Shown: positions 47,782 to 59,800 of the stretch, piece by piece
How positions within the stretch are numbered: the stretch's first letter is position 1
How the letters are laid out: every line of letters starts with the position of its first letter
Assembly: GCA_016618085.1 (NCBI GenBank)
Contig: JABLTG010000044.1
Location: 49,559 to 113,558 of the forward strand
Direction: 5' to 3'
Origin: Neovahlkampfia damariscottae
Lineage: Eukaryota > Heterolobosea > Selenaionea > Neovahlkampfiida > Neovahlkampfiidae
DNA: 64,000 bases
The notes under the pieces: model-generated
What the model was told of the DNA's origin: nothing
The model's database searches: none
Seen by the model: the letters and a program-made list of their open reading frames with translations, nothing else
Made by a program: the position numbers and the translations under genes

Positions 47782-47863
47782 TGCATACGGTGAGATTCGA
47801 ACTCACGACCGCCGTAGCGACTAGAACCTGGATCTAGCGTCTTCACCACTCGACCACGTATGC
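47782..47863 (-). tRNA. tRNA-Leu (anticodon CAG) with C33
   Basis: The acceptor stem GCATACG/CGTATGC is perfect. D arm TGGTCGAGTGGTGAAGACG, anticodon stem CTAGA/TCTAG with loop TCCAGGT, a long variable arm (TCGCTACGGCGG) and T arm GTGAG/CTCAC with loop TTCGAAT follow. The long arm marks a class II tRNA (Leu or Ser), and the anticodon CAG with G37 matches eukaryotic tRNA-Leu. Position 33, nearly always T, is C here because the two bases before the anticodon read TC and not CT. Confidence 0.88.
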
Positions 47864-47970
47864 TGCGGAAGTTTCTCAGAATTATTTATAAATGTTGTAA
47901 TTTGATTTTGCTTTACCTTTCTTGTCATCTTCTTTTCCACCAATAATATTAGTTCTCAAACTTGAACCTA

Positions 47971-49061
47971 ATGTCAAACTACCAAGTGCACTTTGACAGC
48001 ATCTCCTCTACTTTTGATAATAAATTTCCTGGAGTTTTAGAAAGAAAACAAGTACCGCAAGACTTGTATTTTGACACTTTGAGAATTTTTACAGAAAAAG
48101 TTAAAAAAATTGAAAACTTTGGTTTCATGAAACATATAATACTAACCTTTTCACCTTTTCAAATTGGTTTAATCTCCTTTTGTGCATTGTTGATGTTAAG
48201 ATATTTCATTGGCGACCTTATAACAGACAAACTTTGGTTTGGTAATTTAAACAAAAAAAAACTCACAACTAACTTTCAGATTATGTTTTTTATAGTTCTA
48301 TTTATATAATTTGTATTCCTGCGGTGATTTTTTCTGTTTGGTTCACAAAGTTATTCAGCAAACGTCAACTAGAAAAATTCGAATTGATGGATGCAGTCAA
48401 AGGAGAATGTTATGAAGATAGTAAATCAAAATATAAACCATATGGGGTTCAAATATTCTTAAAATTCAAAAAAGGTCCAATAATGTCCAAAGAGTCAAGA
48501 GCTTTTCTGGAAATTGTCACAATATCTAAAAATGAACTCAATCAAGTTCAAATAGGACCAAATGATTATCTTAAAGTTGACACAACATTTATTTATTTAT
48601 TAGAAGACAATGGTGTCACTGAAGAAGATTATATTGAAACAATGAAATCTCTCAATGAAAAATCAACAAAAGTTCAAAATTCCAAGTACAACATGATGTT
48701 TTTATTGGGATTTTTATTTGTATGTTTTCTATTCACTTCAATTGTCTATGCTTTTATTGTATCATTCTTGTTTTTGTTTGAAGGATATGAAAATCGATTG
48801 GCATATTTCGGAATCAGTGTGATGTCACTATTTACACTTTTCTTTTTCATGTTTGCATTTTTTATGATATTTTTTGGTATATTTTTATTTGCAAGAATGC
48901 ATGTAAAATTCAAAGAATATGTTTCCGATGTTAAAGATGAATCTGATAGATTTTATTCTCAATTGGGTGTTGAATTGAGTTTGAATAAGCAACATCCAAA
49001 TTCGGAATTTATGGTATCATGGAAATCAATTCCTCAATCATCTGAAAACAATAAATCATAA
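47971..49061 (+). CDS. Multi-pass membrane protein, unrecognised family
   Basis: Two exons (intron about 38 nt near 48241..48278) encode about 350 residues. Starting MSNYQVHFDSISSTFDNKF, it has membrane segments near FQIGLISFCALLMLRYFIG and IYIICIPAVIFSVWF, a soluble loop of about 120 residues, and two more long segments (MMFLLGFLFVCFLFTSIVY with the following residues, and FTLFFFMFAFFMIFFGIFLF). The tail is hydrophilic. The four-helix layout with a central cytosolic or lumenal domain is not one I can name. The loop includes KGPIMSKESRAFLEIV. The start at 47971 is chosen because it is the first ATG after the CCAAT box at 47940..47944. Confidence 0.75.
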
Positions 49062-49107
49062 TTTATCATTTAAAAACCATTTATAAATTTGTTGACGACA
49101 GGCTCTT

Positions 49108-49947
49108 TCAATTTTCAATTAAATTATTATTCTCATTTGAATATTCTTCAATTGTCTCTGGAGTCCATAAAAATTTGTTCAGTTTTCGTTTCAATAAACC
49201 CACAATTATTAAACGAATCCAAATCAAGAATTTCACTATGAAATATGCAATAAAGAAAGAAACTCCAACTGAAATATTAATAACTACAATCCATTGAATA
49301 GGAACTATTTTAGGATCATAAAATGGATAAATCCATCTTCCAGTCAAAGAATTGAAAACATAAACCCAAAACATGTAACCATATCCGTAACTCAAAACAA
49401 TAATCAAATCGACCCATGTAATTGGAAAATTCTCAAAAAATACATCAATGAGTAAAAATGCAGCAGAAACACCATGAGCAGCAAAATTATAATAATCAAA
49501 TTTTGGGCGAAGTGGAAAAACCAAACCCCAGTACAATGGTGGGATAAATAAGTTTAACATTGTCAACAACAGGTACATATAAGTTTGAATTGTTTTGAAA
49601 TTATTAGTTGTTTCACCTTTTGTTCTTTGAAAAAGTTGTGTTAAATTTTGTTTTTTGAAAACCTGATAACTTGAATGGATGAAATAACTCCAAGCAGAAA
49701 GTAAATAAAAGTCAGTACAAAAGCTTGATTTGTCAAAAAAATCAAATAATATTTTTTAAATGTGTCAGTGGAGGTGATGAGAAATTCCGCAAAAACTGTT
49801 AACATGAAAAAAATTGTGAATATTCGATAAATCAATTGAACAAAAGTGAATATTTTGACTTCTTTGAATGAAAAATGATAAATTTCTTTCAATTGTTCTG
49901 GACTGTTAAAAAATAAATTATTGTCTACCTTTTTGTTTGGTGAACAT
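49108..49947 (-). CDS. AIG1/Rolling stone-like six-TM protein
   Basis: Three exons encode about 255 residues, mostly membrane-spanning. The spliced start is MFTKQKEQLKEIYHFSF. The reading uses an acceptor at the second of two adjacent AG sites (CAGTCCAG), because the first gives a stop. The core contains PPLYWGLVFPLRPKFDYYNF, AAHGVSAAFLLIDVF and TGRWIYPFYDP, a pattern shared by the FAR-17a/AIG1 and Rolling stone families. AIG1 enzymes are Thr/His membrane hydrolases of fatty acid esters. The His in AAHG could be the catalytic one. The active Thr is not clearly seen, so catalysis is unproven. ATTGGT at 49972..49977. Confidence 0.7.
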
Positions 49948-50153
49948 GTTTGGAAGCAATGGAAAATTGTGATTGGTCATTGAAATGACTGAATACAAAG
50001 AATTGTATCAAAAAGCATTTTACATCAATTGTTTGTGCAAACATGAATGAACAATTGAAGAAATCTAATGATTGGATAAAAATTGTAACCAATTAAATTG
50101 GTCCTCACCAAATCTCATCTTCAGTGTGAAAAAAAAATTTAACTACTGTAATA

Positions 50154-51915
50154 ATGGGAAATGTATTCACCAATTTTACCTCTGTAAATAGAATAAGCTC
50201 AACAAATTCATTTTGGTCAATTTATGAAGCCTTTTATGAAAAAGAACCTGTAACCATTTTTTATCATCAATATAAAGACAAAAAAAGTTTTGAATCTGCT
50301 AAAAATGCAATACATGTAAGTTTTTATTTTAAAAAAATAATTTAATAATGGTAGTGTATCAGTCTATTTCGACATCCTTCCATTTTAAAATTCAAGTACA
50401 AATTTGTTGAAGAAAATCATTATTGTTTATTTGCATCTCAAAGAGTATATCCTTTAGAGAATGAAATAATGAATTTAAAAAAAGATGAAATATTATTCGG
50501 AATTCAAGAAATTATTGTATTGGTTAATTAATTAATTATATTTTTAGAATGGTATTGAGTTTTTGAATGAAGAATGTAATCAAAGTTTTAATAATTTAAA
50601 TTTAAATTCAATTTATATTACAAAAGATTTAAATTTTATTTTGGGAGATTTTCAATTTTCATGTTCTTTTGATTCGTTACAATCTTTGGAAAAATATCAA
50701 AATGATTTAAAGTATTTATTACCAATTGAAGTAAGTAAAAGCTTTGAAAAATTAAAATAACAGAAATTAAAACCACCTGAATTTAATGACAGGAAAAGAG
50801 ATTTACTATTATTTCCGAATTTTTTAATTGAAATTAATTTGTCCAATAGTTTGAAAGGTGTGTCTGAATTTAAAAGTTTTAAAGAAATTAACTCGAAAAT
50901 ACAAAAGAATAATAATTTTATCATAATTTTAAATTATTTAAAAAATATTAAAATTGAAAAGAAAAAAGAGGAATTTTTTAAAAATTTAAATTCAAAATTA
51001 GAAAAAATCAAAAATAAAAGTCAAGAAGAAAAAGATTTAATTTTAAAAAGGGTTATCCCAAAATTACTTCAATTTGAAATTTTGATTGAAAAAAATAGTG
51101 AAGTATTCTATTCAGAATTTTTTAATTTTTCAATGAACACAATTTTAAACGAAGAAGAATATAACAAAATAATTATAGATTCATTTATATTAAAATCATA
51201 TGTATATTCAAATCATAAAGGATTGAGAATAATATTATTAAAATATCTAAATGATTATATTTGGTTCATAAAACCTCATTTAGTTCAATCAATTATTTTA
51301 GAAGAAATATTGAAAAATTTAAATGAAAATGATGAAGAAATATATTTAAAATCTTTAGATTCTTTAATAATTTTATCAAATTATTTCATAAAATGTGACG
51401 AAGAGTATAATTTAGAAATTGGTTTAAATATTTTAAATGATCGTATTATTCAAGTACTTCATCATTCAATAAAAAATAAAAAAAAAAAAAGAAGATTGGA
51501 ATCTATTTTATTGATGTTTAAATTATGGAAAATACATTCAAATTTAAAAAAAGAAATAATTTTATCGAGTTTGAAATTTAACTTGGAAATTGATTCATCC
51601 AATGAATTTAAAGAATCTATTTTGAATTTAATTCTGTTAAATTTGAGCATCACTTTCAATTTAAAAGAATTAATTATTGATATTTTACCTTTAATATCAA
51701 AATTATTATTACATGAAGATGACAAAATTAGAAAAATTGCGAATCTGATTTTTAAGGATTCTCTTCCTTTAATTGTAAATTCAGAAGATGAAACTTTTAA
51801 AGAAGAAGAATTAACTCCATTGAAATATTTATTTCCTGGTATTTCAAATGTAAATTTGATTGAAAGCAATATTTTCAAAGATGGAGCAATCCCAAAGTTG
51901 GATTCATCAGAATGA
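50154..51915 (+). CDS. SCY1-like pseudokinase with HEAT region
   Basis: Four exons encode about 540 residues. The N-terminal kinase-like domain lacks HRD and DFG: where the catalytic loop should be it reads LNLNSIYITKDLNFILGDFQ. The lead-in ETSANS-type segment, RHPSILKFKYKFVEEN, and LLPIE/KLKPPEF around the third intron fit SCYL1/SCYL3-type proteins, and the following 340 residues are helical HEAT-like repeats. SCYL proteins act in vesicle traffic at Golgi and endosomes and in tRNA export. Introns lie near 50317..50355, 50521..50547 and 50730..50762. The gene is visibly richer in TTA, ATA and AAT codons than its neighbours. Several CCAAT/ATTGG boxes lie at 50071, 50099 and 50107. Confidence 0.8.
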
Positions 51916-52727
51916 TTCAAACATCAAGGAGAAAAGAATAATTCAAATCTTTAAATAAATTTTGTTGATTTTTTGATGTTTGGGAATTCATATAAGACCG
52001 AATTTGAACAATCTAAAAATTAGAAATTTCAATCATGAACTTTTTAATTTTCATTTTTTACAAAAAACAAAAAAAAAAAAATTTGATTTAACCAATGATT
52101 CATCCTGTTCAATCTCACATCAAATCACTCAAGTGCAATCAACTTCTCAAAATACAGTTTTTGAATCTTGTTCAAAATGCAACACACCAATTTATATTAT
52201 TGAAAAAAAAAACAAAAAAAAATAAAATAAATAGTTTTTTCAATAATATTTAAATAATGAAAATTCATCAGAAAATAAAGTTAATTGATCATTTTTTAGG
52301 TTGGAAATAAAAATTTTGACTGGAAGGAAAACCACGGTTGGATGGAAAATCCACCTGTGGTTGAAAAGTCTACGTTTGGTGAAAAAATCTATGTTTTGAT
52401 GAAAAATTCACCGGTCAATAAAATGTTCATGACCACCCCTCTCAATTGAGTTCTATCAAAGAGAAAACTTTGGTTCACAAACTTGGTCAAAAATCTCGTC
52501 AATGAATGCAATAAATTTTAAGGGTTCTGTTCCCCTTTCAATCATTTTTTTTGAATCATGGACAATTTACCACTCGATCACACTGCCACCAATGGCTTCT
52601 TTAAGAGTAAAAAGAAAACAGGTGAGAAGACGATTCGGAATGAAATGAAGTGGACTATTTTATGGTTGAAATACAAAAATCAGAAATTTCAAACTCCAAT
52701 AAACAATTGTCGAAAATTAACCTTTAT
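51916..52727. other. Gene-poor stretch with possible small Cys frame
   Basis: This 810-nt stretch shows no gene I can support firmly. A plus-strand frame at about 51980..52225 ends with FESCSKCNTPIYIIEKK and could be the last exon of a small zinc-binding protein, but no upstream exon fits. A frame at 52558..52776 is antisense to the receptor's 3' end at its right edge and looks random. A degenerate repeat block near 52303..52420 is listed separately. Confidence 0.4.
52303..52420 (+). repeat. Degenerate short tandem repeat block
   Basis: About six imperfect units of 18-24 nt follow each other, built around a core like GGTTGGAAAAATCYACS: for example GGATGGAAAATCCACCTG, GTTGAAAAGTCTACGTTTG, GTGAAAAAATCTATGTTTTG and ATGAAAAATTCACCGG. 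The units are diverged, so this is an old minisatellite-like array and not a CRISPR. No cas gene is nearby. Confidence 0.45.
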
Positions 52728-54611
52728 TTATATCAAACCCAAACTCTTTTCATTTTTCTTTTGTTCTATTTGGTAATTTGAATACAAATTAGAAACTAAA
52801 AATCTGGACATTGTGTCAGAGAGATTATTTTCCACAATTTTTTCCAATTTGTCAAACAATTCATCTTCAAAAATTCTAGCATCAATTTTCTTGACTACAG
52901 CAATTATTTCACTTTCAGTTGCATTAATTTCCAGTGTAGAGTGGCTAAATTGTAAATATCTTGTCTTTATCAATTGACAAATATTCATTCTTTCTGATGA
53001 ATTTGGTTTGTATTTTTTATATGCAACAACGTCCATTTTGAAGAATATATTTTCAGAGGACCATTCTAATTCTGTAAACTCAATGAATGTTTCTAACAAA
53101 TTCCCCTCGCCCAAGAAATCGAAAGTCGTCATTTTAGTGGTCAATGATCTTTTCTTTGTTTTGAAATTTTCACCAGCCATCTTTTCCTTGAAGGTACGAA
53201 AAAAACATTGTGTAATTGTGATAATCAATGCTTGTAATCCACATGCCCAAAATCCGACTAAAAAAATGAGGTCAACGATCAATCCACGTATAATATAAGG
53301 AACAGGAGCAGAAACCCAAAAAATGCAAAGAGGAATGACGAAAAAGATGCAAATCATATCTAATCTGTAGTTATAGGGATCATTTTTTATCAAATATTCA
53401 TACCAATTCCCACAAAATATATTTCTGGCATTCATAAACAAATCAAAACTAATTGAAATACAAATGATGGTGCAAAATAAAGCAATACAGCATAAATGAG
53501 CAATTCTAATAGCAAAAGCAGCTTCAGTGGAACAATTTAAGCCATATAATACATAAACGATAAATATGATTGTCTCAAATAAAGCACCCCATAAAATAGG
53601 AACTAAAAGATAGGCATATTGTGATGATATTAATTTCAAAACTACTTGAAAATAATTTTGAATCTTTTCAGATTTTTTGGTTAAATTTGAAGTCAATGTG
53701 TTATTTCTAAGTTTTCTAATCAATTTTCTCTTGTATTGATGGATTATTAACATCAATATGTATCGAACCATCATAATTGTCGGAATTGTCAGACTATTAA
53801 ACAAATAAGAAATAATTCATTGATTTTACGAGGCTTGAATAGATGCATATACAAAAAATCCGGTGAATTCACAATAAAACTTTGTAGATTCTTCAAACGT
53901 AAAAAAGTTCAATAAATATTCAGAAAACAAGTTGAAATACAGCAATCCAAGTGCAATAAAAGGACCTATAAATCTACTCTTTAGAGGTTGATGATTTCTA
54001 AAAAGCATAAAGAGGAATCCTAAAAAAATATAAAATCCAGATGCAATGATAAAAATGGATGAATGTTGTGCCAATAATCTTCCAGCAATATTTAACTCTG
54101 AATTACATTCAGGTATTTTTCCAGTTGAATTTAGTAAAAATTGTATTGGTGAACTTGTTATATAATGTTTTGGTATGTAATGTGTTCCATTGTATAAATA
54201 CGGAGTATCCCTCTCGTTCTGTGAAAAATAAAAAAACATATTGTCAACTATTTGAGTAGTATTGATTTTAAACCTGAAAGATAAAATTCCATCGATTCTA
54301 TTGTTGTTGAGTTCGTCAAATTCTTCGTCAAAAATAGTTTTGTTTTTTAACACATTTGTGTGATTTGTCAGCTGCAGAATAGTTGGTGGATAGTGTGCTA
54401 AAACTTGAAAAGAATTTGAATATTCTTCAGGTTTCGTCAGAGCTGTTATTCCAATCCATCCTTTTTGTTGACGAGATTTAACTGTGAAAAAAAGAAAGTC
54501 CTGATGAGTTTCTAAATAAATAAAAGAGTTTCTCCACGTTAAGCAGCCAATGGGTTTCTGTTGTAGCAAGTGAAATAATATGAGAAACAGAAATAAACCT
54601 AACGACCTCAT
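52728..54611 (-). CDS. DOMON-7TM-RGS receptor-like protein
   Basis: Two exons (intron about 35 nt near 53807..53841) encode about 615 residues. A signal peptide (MRSLGLFLFLILFHLL) precedes a lumenal DOMON-like domain (GCLTWRNSFIYLE, GWIGITAL, YFSQNERDTPYLYNGTHY) with several N-glycosylation sites. Seven membrane segments follow, and the C-terminal part from LLETFIEFTELEWSSENIFF is an RGS domain, which speeds GTP hydrolysis by G-alpha proteins. 7TM-RGS proteins occur in plants (AtRGS1) and several protists. The DOMON ectodomain could bind heme or sugar. I choose the ATG at 54609..54611, because the CCAAT box at 54620..54624 lies just upstream. It shares a 51-nt divergent promoter with the next gene. 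Confidence 0.82.
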
Positions 54612-54662
54612 CAATTTGACCAATCATTCACCGTTCTTTCTTCACTCTTTCAAACGATTCTC
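54612..54662. promoter_or_regulatory. Divergent promoter with one CCAAT box
   Basis: Only 51 nt separate the start codons of the RGS receptor (minus) and the UBA/F-box protein (plus). A single GACCAATCATT element (CCAAT at 54620..54624) is the one conserved motif visible, so it probably serves both genes. Confidence 0.55.
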
Positions 54663-56852
54663 ATGGACGAAGAAGAGTTGTTGTCCTTGGACACATCAAC
54701 AAATGAAGATTATTTGATATCAATGGGATTCAAAAAAAATGATGTGAAGAAAGCACTTTCCATCAACAAAAATACAGAAGTTGCTTTGGACTGGCTTTTA
54801 CAAAATGTTGAAACAAAAGTGGTCGAAATAGAATTAAAAAACACTTCTGAAAAAGAAAAACAATTAAAAAAAAACAAAGAAAATGAAGTTTTGGTTCTTT
54901 TTCAAAGTGATGAGGAAGAAAATGAAGAAAATAAAACAGAAACATTTGAAGAACAAATTAAGAACTACAGGTTTAACAAGAGTAATTCAAAGTCTCAAAA
55001 AGATTTAAGTTCTCACAAAAAAAGAGCAGAAGAACGAGAAATTCAATCCAAAAAAATTAAAGAGATGAACTTCACTGATGCGGAATACAATTTTATTGTA
55101 TCTAAAGATAATCAAAGAACAATAGATTTAAAAGTAAATATGTTATTAAAAATGAAAAAAGAAATATTCAAGTTCGGTTTAAATCAAAAAGATATTGATT
55201 TTATGTGTGAAATGAAGAAAAATTCAACAAATACTGAATTTTCTATTGATGACATAATTGAATTGAAGTCAGCAGAAAAATTGAATCAATTGAATCCTAC
55301 TGATTATTGGAAAATGAATCCTGATTATAAACCACCAAATGAAGTTTATTATCCACATAAATTGGATGAACTACCCAGAGACACTATTGCTCATATTTTA
55401 TCGTATACTGATAAGTCAACTGTCATGAATGCATCAATTATTTCCACTGGATTTGATGTTGCAAAGTCAAATTTAATATGGAGAAATTTTCTCAGAGATT
55501 TTGTTGCTTATGAAGAAAGTAAAGCACATTTATTACCTGAGAGTCAAAAACACCACAAATTGATTCTATTGGAAGATTCAATTGATCAGTATACTGTGAA
55601 ACAACAATATGCAAATCATGTCAAAGGGAATGTATTAAGGCAAAGAAGAATCGAATTAGAAGAAATCGAAGAAAAAAATATTGTCAAATGGCAAGTTAGT
55701 TGCACAAGATTTTTTATGTGGACAGTTTATTTGAGTATATTAATTTCCTGTATTACAGTATCAGGGATTTACATTCCTTTTAATGTTGATTTTTTCAACA
55801 CTTCATACTATTGGTTGATTGGATATGCACCTTTGTTGTTGATTTCATTAATTCATTTTCCATTGATAACATTTGATGGTTACAAATCTGGTTTTTATCC
55901 ATTTCCTAAATTGGAATGTGGAGGTGTCACGCAAACCACTCCTTCATTAGATGTTGTGATCTATTTTATGTCATTGTTCAACTCCATCCCTATTTTAATT
56001 GTAATTACAGGATTGATATCATTCATACCAGGAGCAAAAGAATTAAAATTATGGACTATTTTTTTGACACCTGTCATATTATGTGCACTTTGGGATGTTT
56101 TTACTTTCTTCATTGTTGGGATTAGAGTACTATTGACAATAAGAGAAGATGAAGAGTATGATCCAACTCTGAAAGGAATATTATATGGAGGATTTGTTGG
56201 CACAGTAATCTGTCTTTTCTTTACATTCATTTTTTACTCATTATCTATTTTATTTATTAGTCTCAAACTAGATGGACATATTCCAACAATGTATTGGTCA
56301 ATAATATTCATATTTATGGAAATTGGAGGTTTTTTTTTGGTTGGATTACTTTGTTGTTTTGCCATTTCAATGGCTCTTCATTATGTTTATCTAGGAAGAA
56401 GATACAAAGATCTCAATTTTGGTTCATCTGTTTTGAGAATAATTAGTTGTGACGATGACTCTGAAGGTTTTTTTTCTGATTATGACGATGATGAGTTCAA
56501 TTTATGGGTGTTTCTTGCATTTATTTTGACTTTGGTTGTTACTATACTTGTCACAGTTTACTGTTCATTCTTCATCTCGATTTTACTTTTGGGATTGGTA
56601 ATGGATGGTATTTTCAACACTTGGATTATATTGGTCACTGCTGTTCCATTTATTGTTGGAATGGTTGTTATTTTTTTGACATTGGTATGTTGTTCTCTTT
56701 CAATTGCATGTTGTATTTGTTTTGTTTGGTGTTGTGCAAGCATGCTTTGTTGTTTTGATTGTTGTGATGATTTGGATTGTGATGACTGGTTCTGTAATCC
56801 TTTTGCATATCTATTTGGTTTATGTTCTTTGTGTTTCGGAGACGATGATTAA
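54663..56852 (+). CDS. UBA and F-box protein with multi-pass membrane part
   Basis: This intronless gene encodes 729 residues. A UBA domain (EDYLISMGFKKNDVKKALSI, NTEVALDWLLQN) begins the protein. A charged coiled segment follows. An F-box-like motif (LDELPRDTIAHILSYTDKST, ASIISTGFDVAKSNLIWRNF) precedes about seven hydrophobic segments from residue 350 on. The last 80 residues are extremely Cys-rich (SIACCICFVWCCASMLCCFD) and acidic, likely lipid-modified. UBA binds ubiquitin and F-box recruits SKP1-cullin ligases, so this could be a membrane-anchored ubiquitin ligase adaptor. I know no family with this combination. The stop is 24 nt from the facing coiled-coil gene. Confidence 0.82.
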   Translation: MDEEELLSLDTSTNEDYLISMGFKKNDVKKALSINKNTEVALDWLLQNVETKVVEIELKNTSEKEKQLKKNKENEVLVLFQSDEEENEENKTETFEEQIKNYRFNKSNSKSQKDLSSHKKRAEEREIQSKKIKEMNFTDAEYNFIVSKDNQRTIDLKVNMLLKMKKEIFKFGLNQKDIDFMCEMKKNSTNTEFSIDDIIELKSAEKLNQLNPTDYWKMNPDYKPPNEVYYPHKLDELPRDTIAHILSYTDKSTVMNASIISTGFDVAKSNLIWRNFLRDFVAYEESKAHLLPESQKHHKLILLEDSIDQYTVKQQYANHVKGNVLRQRRIELEEIEEKNIVKWQVSCTRFFMWTVYLSILISCITVSGIYIPFNVDFFNTSYYWLIGYAPLLLISLIHFPLITFDGYKSGFYPFPKLECGGVTQTTPSLDVVIYFMSLFNSIPILIVITGLISFIPGAKELKLWTIFLTPVILCALWDVFTFFIVGIRVLLTIREDEEYDPTLKGILYGGFVGTVICLFFTFIFYSLSILFISLKLDGHIPTMYWSIIFIFMEIGGFFLVGLLCCFAISMALHYVYLGRRYKDLNFGSSVLRIISCDDDSEGFFSDYDDDEFNLWVFLAFILTLVVTILVTVYCSFFISILLLGLVMDGIFNTWIILVTAVPFIVGMVVIFLTLVCCSLSIACCICFVWCCASMLCCFDCCDDLDCDDWFCNPFAYLFGLCSLCFGDDD

Positions 56853-56876
56853 TCTCCCAAAATAAAAACTTTATTC

Positions 56877-59800
56877 TTACAACTTCAATGAAAATCTTTG
56901 ACTTCTTCTATTTCCTCCAGTTGTTTGTCTTTTTTGTAAATCTTGGATTTTCAAATCTTTGTCTTTGATAATATTTGTTTTGATTCTGATTTCTTCATCT
57001 TTGAACATTAATTTCTTTTCAACTTGTTCAACTTTTTGATCATATCTTGCAATTTCACCTTGTATCTTTTTTAATTTCACTTGAGCTGCAAAATTCTTCT
57101 TTTGAGTAACTTTTAATCTTTCTTTTATTTCCATTTTTTCAGTGGTTGTATTTTGTAAAATTGAACTCAATTCTGAATAATCATTCTTCATTGCAGAAAA
57201 TTGTTCATTCCAATCTTTCATAAATTCCATTGTTTCAGCTCTTTTTCTTTCATTTTCAATTTGTGCTTCTTTTGCTTTTTTTTCAATTTCATTTTCTTCT
57301 TTCATTCCTGGACTGGATGGATTTGAATTTCTTTTTCCAAGGTTAAAGTTTCTCAAGAACTTTCTTTTATCTTCATCATTTGATTCGCTAGTTGGTGAAC
57401 TAGGACCTGCTGATTTAGATGATCTTTTCAAAATATTTTTCCAACCACCAGAACTTCTTTTATCAAGCATATCTACTTTTTGTTTGTCTATTTTTTTGAC
57501 AAATCCTTTCCAAGCAAATTTTCCAAGTAATTTTTTTTGCTTTTTTGGTTCCTCTTCATTACCTCTTGGACTTGTTTCATCAGGTGATTCAACTGAAATT
57601 TCATCATCATTTGATTCATTTTTCCCTTGGGATTGTAATATTTCTTCTTTGGAAATATCAATTTCCGATTTTAATTCATCTGGTTTTATCATTGAAATTT
57701 CTTCAGAACTTTCATCACCTCTTGGTGTCAATGTACTTCTTGTTTCATAATCAATGTTCAACATTTCTTTTAATTGTTGTTTTTGATATTCAATCATCTC
57801 TTTTGCATCATACAATTCTTCAAACAAATCCTCTTTTTCATACAAAATCTTTTCCAGTTTTTTTTCATAAAGAAACATTCGATCTTCGTATTCAGTCACT
57901 TGTTTCACATACTCTTCATTCATTTCTGTCAAATCATTCTCATGTTCTGTTTCGAGTTTTGAATTTTCCAAATCTTTCAATTGAATTTGTTGAGTTAATT
58001 CTTCAATTTGTTGGTTAAACTGAAGGAGTATTTTTTCATTTTTAAGTTTCTCTTGAGTTAAATCATCAATTTGATCATTTAATTGTGAAATAAAATCTTG
58101 ATTTGATTTTTTTTCTTGCTGAAAACTTAAACTTTTCAATTTAAGCTCTTCATTTTCTTGTGACAAGCTGTCAAGATTTTCAGTCAATTTTTGAATCTTT
58201 TCTGAGAGATCTGAAATTTTTGATGTTAAATTTTGTTTTTCAGTTGTCAAGTACTTTTTGCTTGATTGAGATTCTTGAATGTCTTTTTCTAAATCCTGAA
58301 TTTTCATTTGTTGTTCTTTAATTTTTTCAACAGAATTTTTCAATAATTCTTCATTTTCTTGTAATTTTGAAGAATTTTGTTCAATTTCAGTTATTTTTTT
58401 TGACATTTGATTTTTAAAGTCTTCTTCCAATTTCAAAAAACGTTCAGAAGATAATTTGTTTTCATTTTGTAAAGATGTACATTTTTGATTCCATTCTGAT
58501 ATTTCAACATCTTTCTTATGTAAATTAGATTCAAATTTTGAATTATTTTCAGTTAATTGATTCAAATCTTCAATATTTTGATTCAATTTTGTTGATAAAG
58601 TTACAACTTCAAGATTCTTGCTCTCTATTTCTTTAATTTTTCTGTTCAATTCATTTTTGAGTTGATCAAGGTTCTCTTGATATTGTAAACTTTTTTCAGT
58701 TAATTCTTCAAGTTCTTTTTGGAGTTGTTGTTGCTTTAAATTTTGATTTGAAATCTCAAGATTTGATTGGACTAATTGTTGTTCATTTTCGAATAGTTTT
58801 TGCTCTAATGAATCATTTCTATCATCTTCTTCTTTTAATTTATTACTTAAATCTAATTTTTCTTGATTTAAATTATTAACACTCAATTCAAGTTTTTGAT
58901 TCATGATTTGAAGATTGTCAAATTCTTTTTGTTTTGATTTGATCATTATTTCATTTTTCTGAATTTCTAAACTTAAATTGGATTCAATAGTTTCAATTTT
59001 TTGGTTTTTCTCATCAATCTCTTTTTTCAATTTGTCAACTTTATTGGATTCTTCAGATGCTTCTTTTTCAAATGATTTATCAAAATTCTCTTTTTCTGCC
59101 ATCAATTTATTGAGTTTTTCTTGTTGTGATTTCAATTGATTTTGAAGGGAAAATTCTAAAAGAGATTTTTGATTCAATTCTTCTTCTAGTGTGTTTTTTT
59201 CAACTTGAGCATCATTTAAGGATTTTTCTAACCCATCTTTAAGTTGTTTTAATTGATCTAATGAGCTTTTGTTTTCAACAATTTCCACTGATAAATTTTC
59301 ATTGGTGATTTCTAAACTCTTTTTTTCATTGTTAAGTTTGACAATAGATTCATGAAGTTGTTTGGTTTCTCTTTGGTTATTTTCATCAAAAATCTTTTTT
59401 TCTTCTTTTAATTCTTCAATTTTTGATGTTAAATTTTTCTTGTCAGAAGTCAATTGATGTATTATAGTATCTGATGATCCACTTTGATTTTGAGCATTTT
59501 GAAGTTCTTGTTCTAACTGAGCAAATGCAACTTCAAGTTCATCTTTTTCTACATTGCTAGAAATCATGATTTCTTCTAATTCTTTACTTCTTTCTTTCAT
59601 TTGATTCATTGATTTTTCAAAATATTGAATTTCTGAAATTAATTGAGAAAGGGTGGTTTCAAATGAACTTTCTTTCTCTTTAAGGATTAGTTTGTATTCA
59701 ATGACTTCTTGTTGGTATTTTAATGACGATTCTTTCAACTTTTGATTTTCAACTTTGATCTCATCCAATGTGATTTGAATGTTCGATTTTTCTTGAGATG

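Noticed and set aside
52303-52420. CRISPR array
   Set aside because: Units are too short and diverged, spacers are not distinct and the genome is eukaryotic.
52558-52776. Plus-strand frame of 72 residues
   Set aside because: It overlaps the receptor's 3' end in antisense and has no motif.
56500-56760. Second frame rich in Cys, Tyr and Phe inside the F-box protein gene
   Set aside because: It is a shadow of the membrane-segment codons in another frame.
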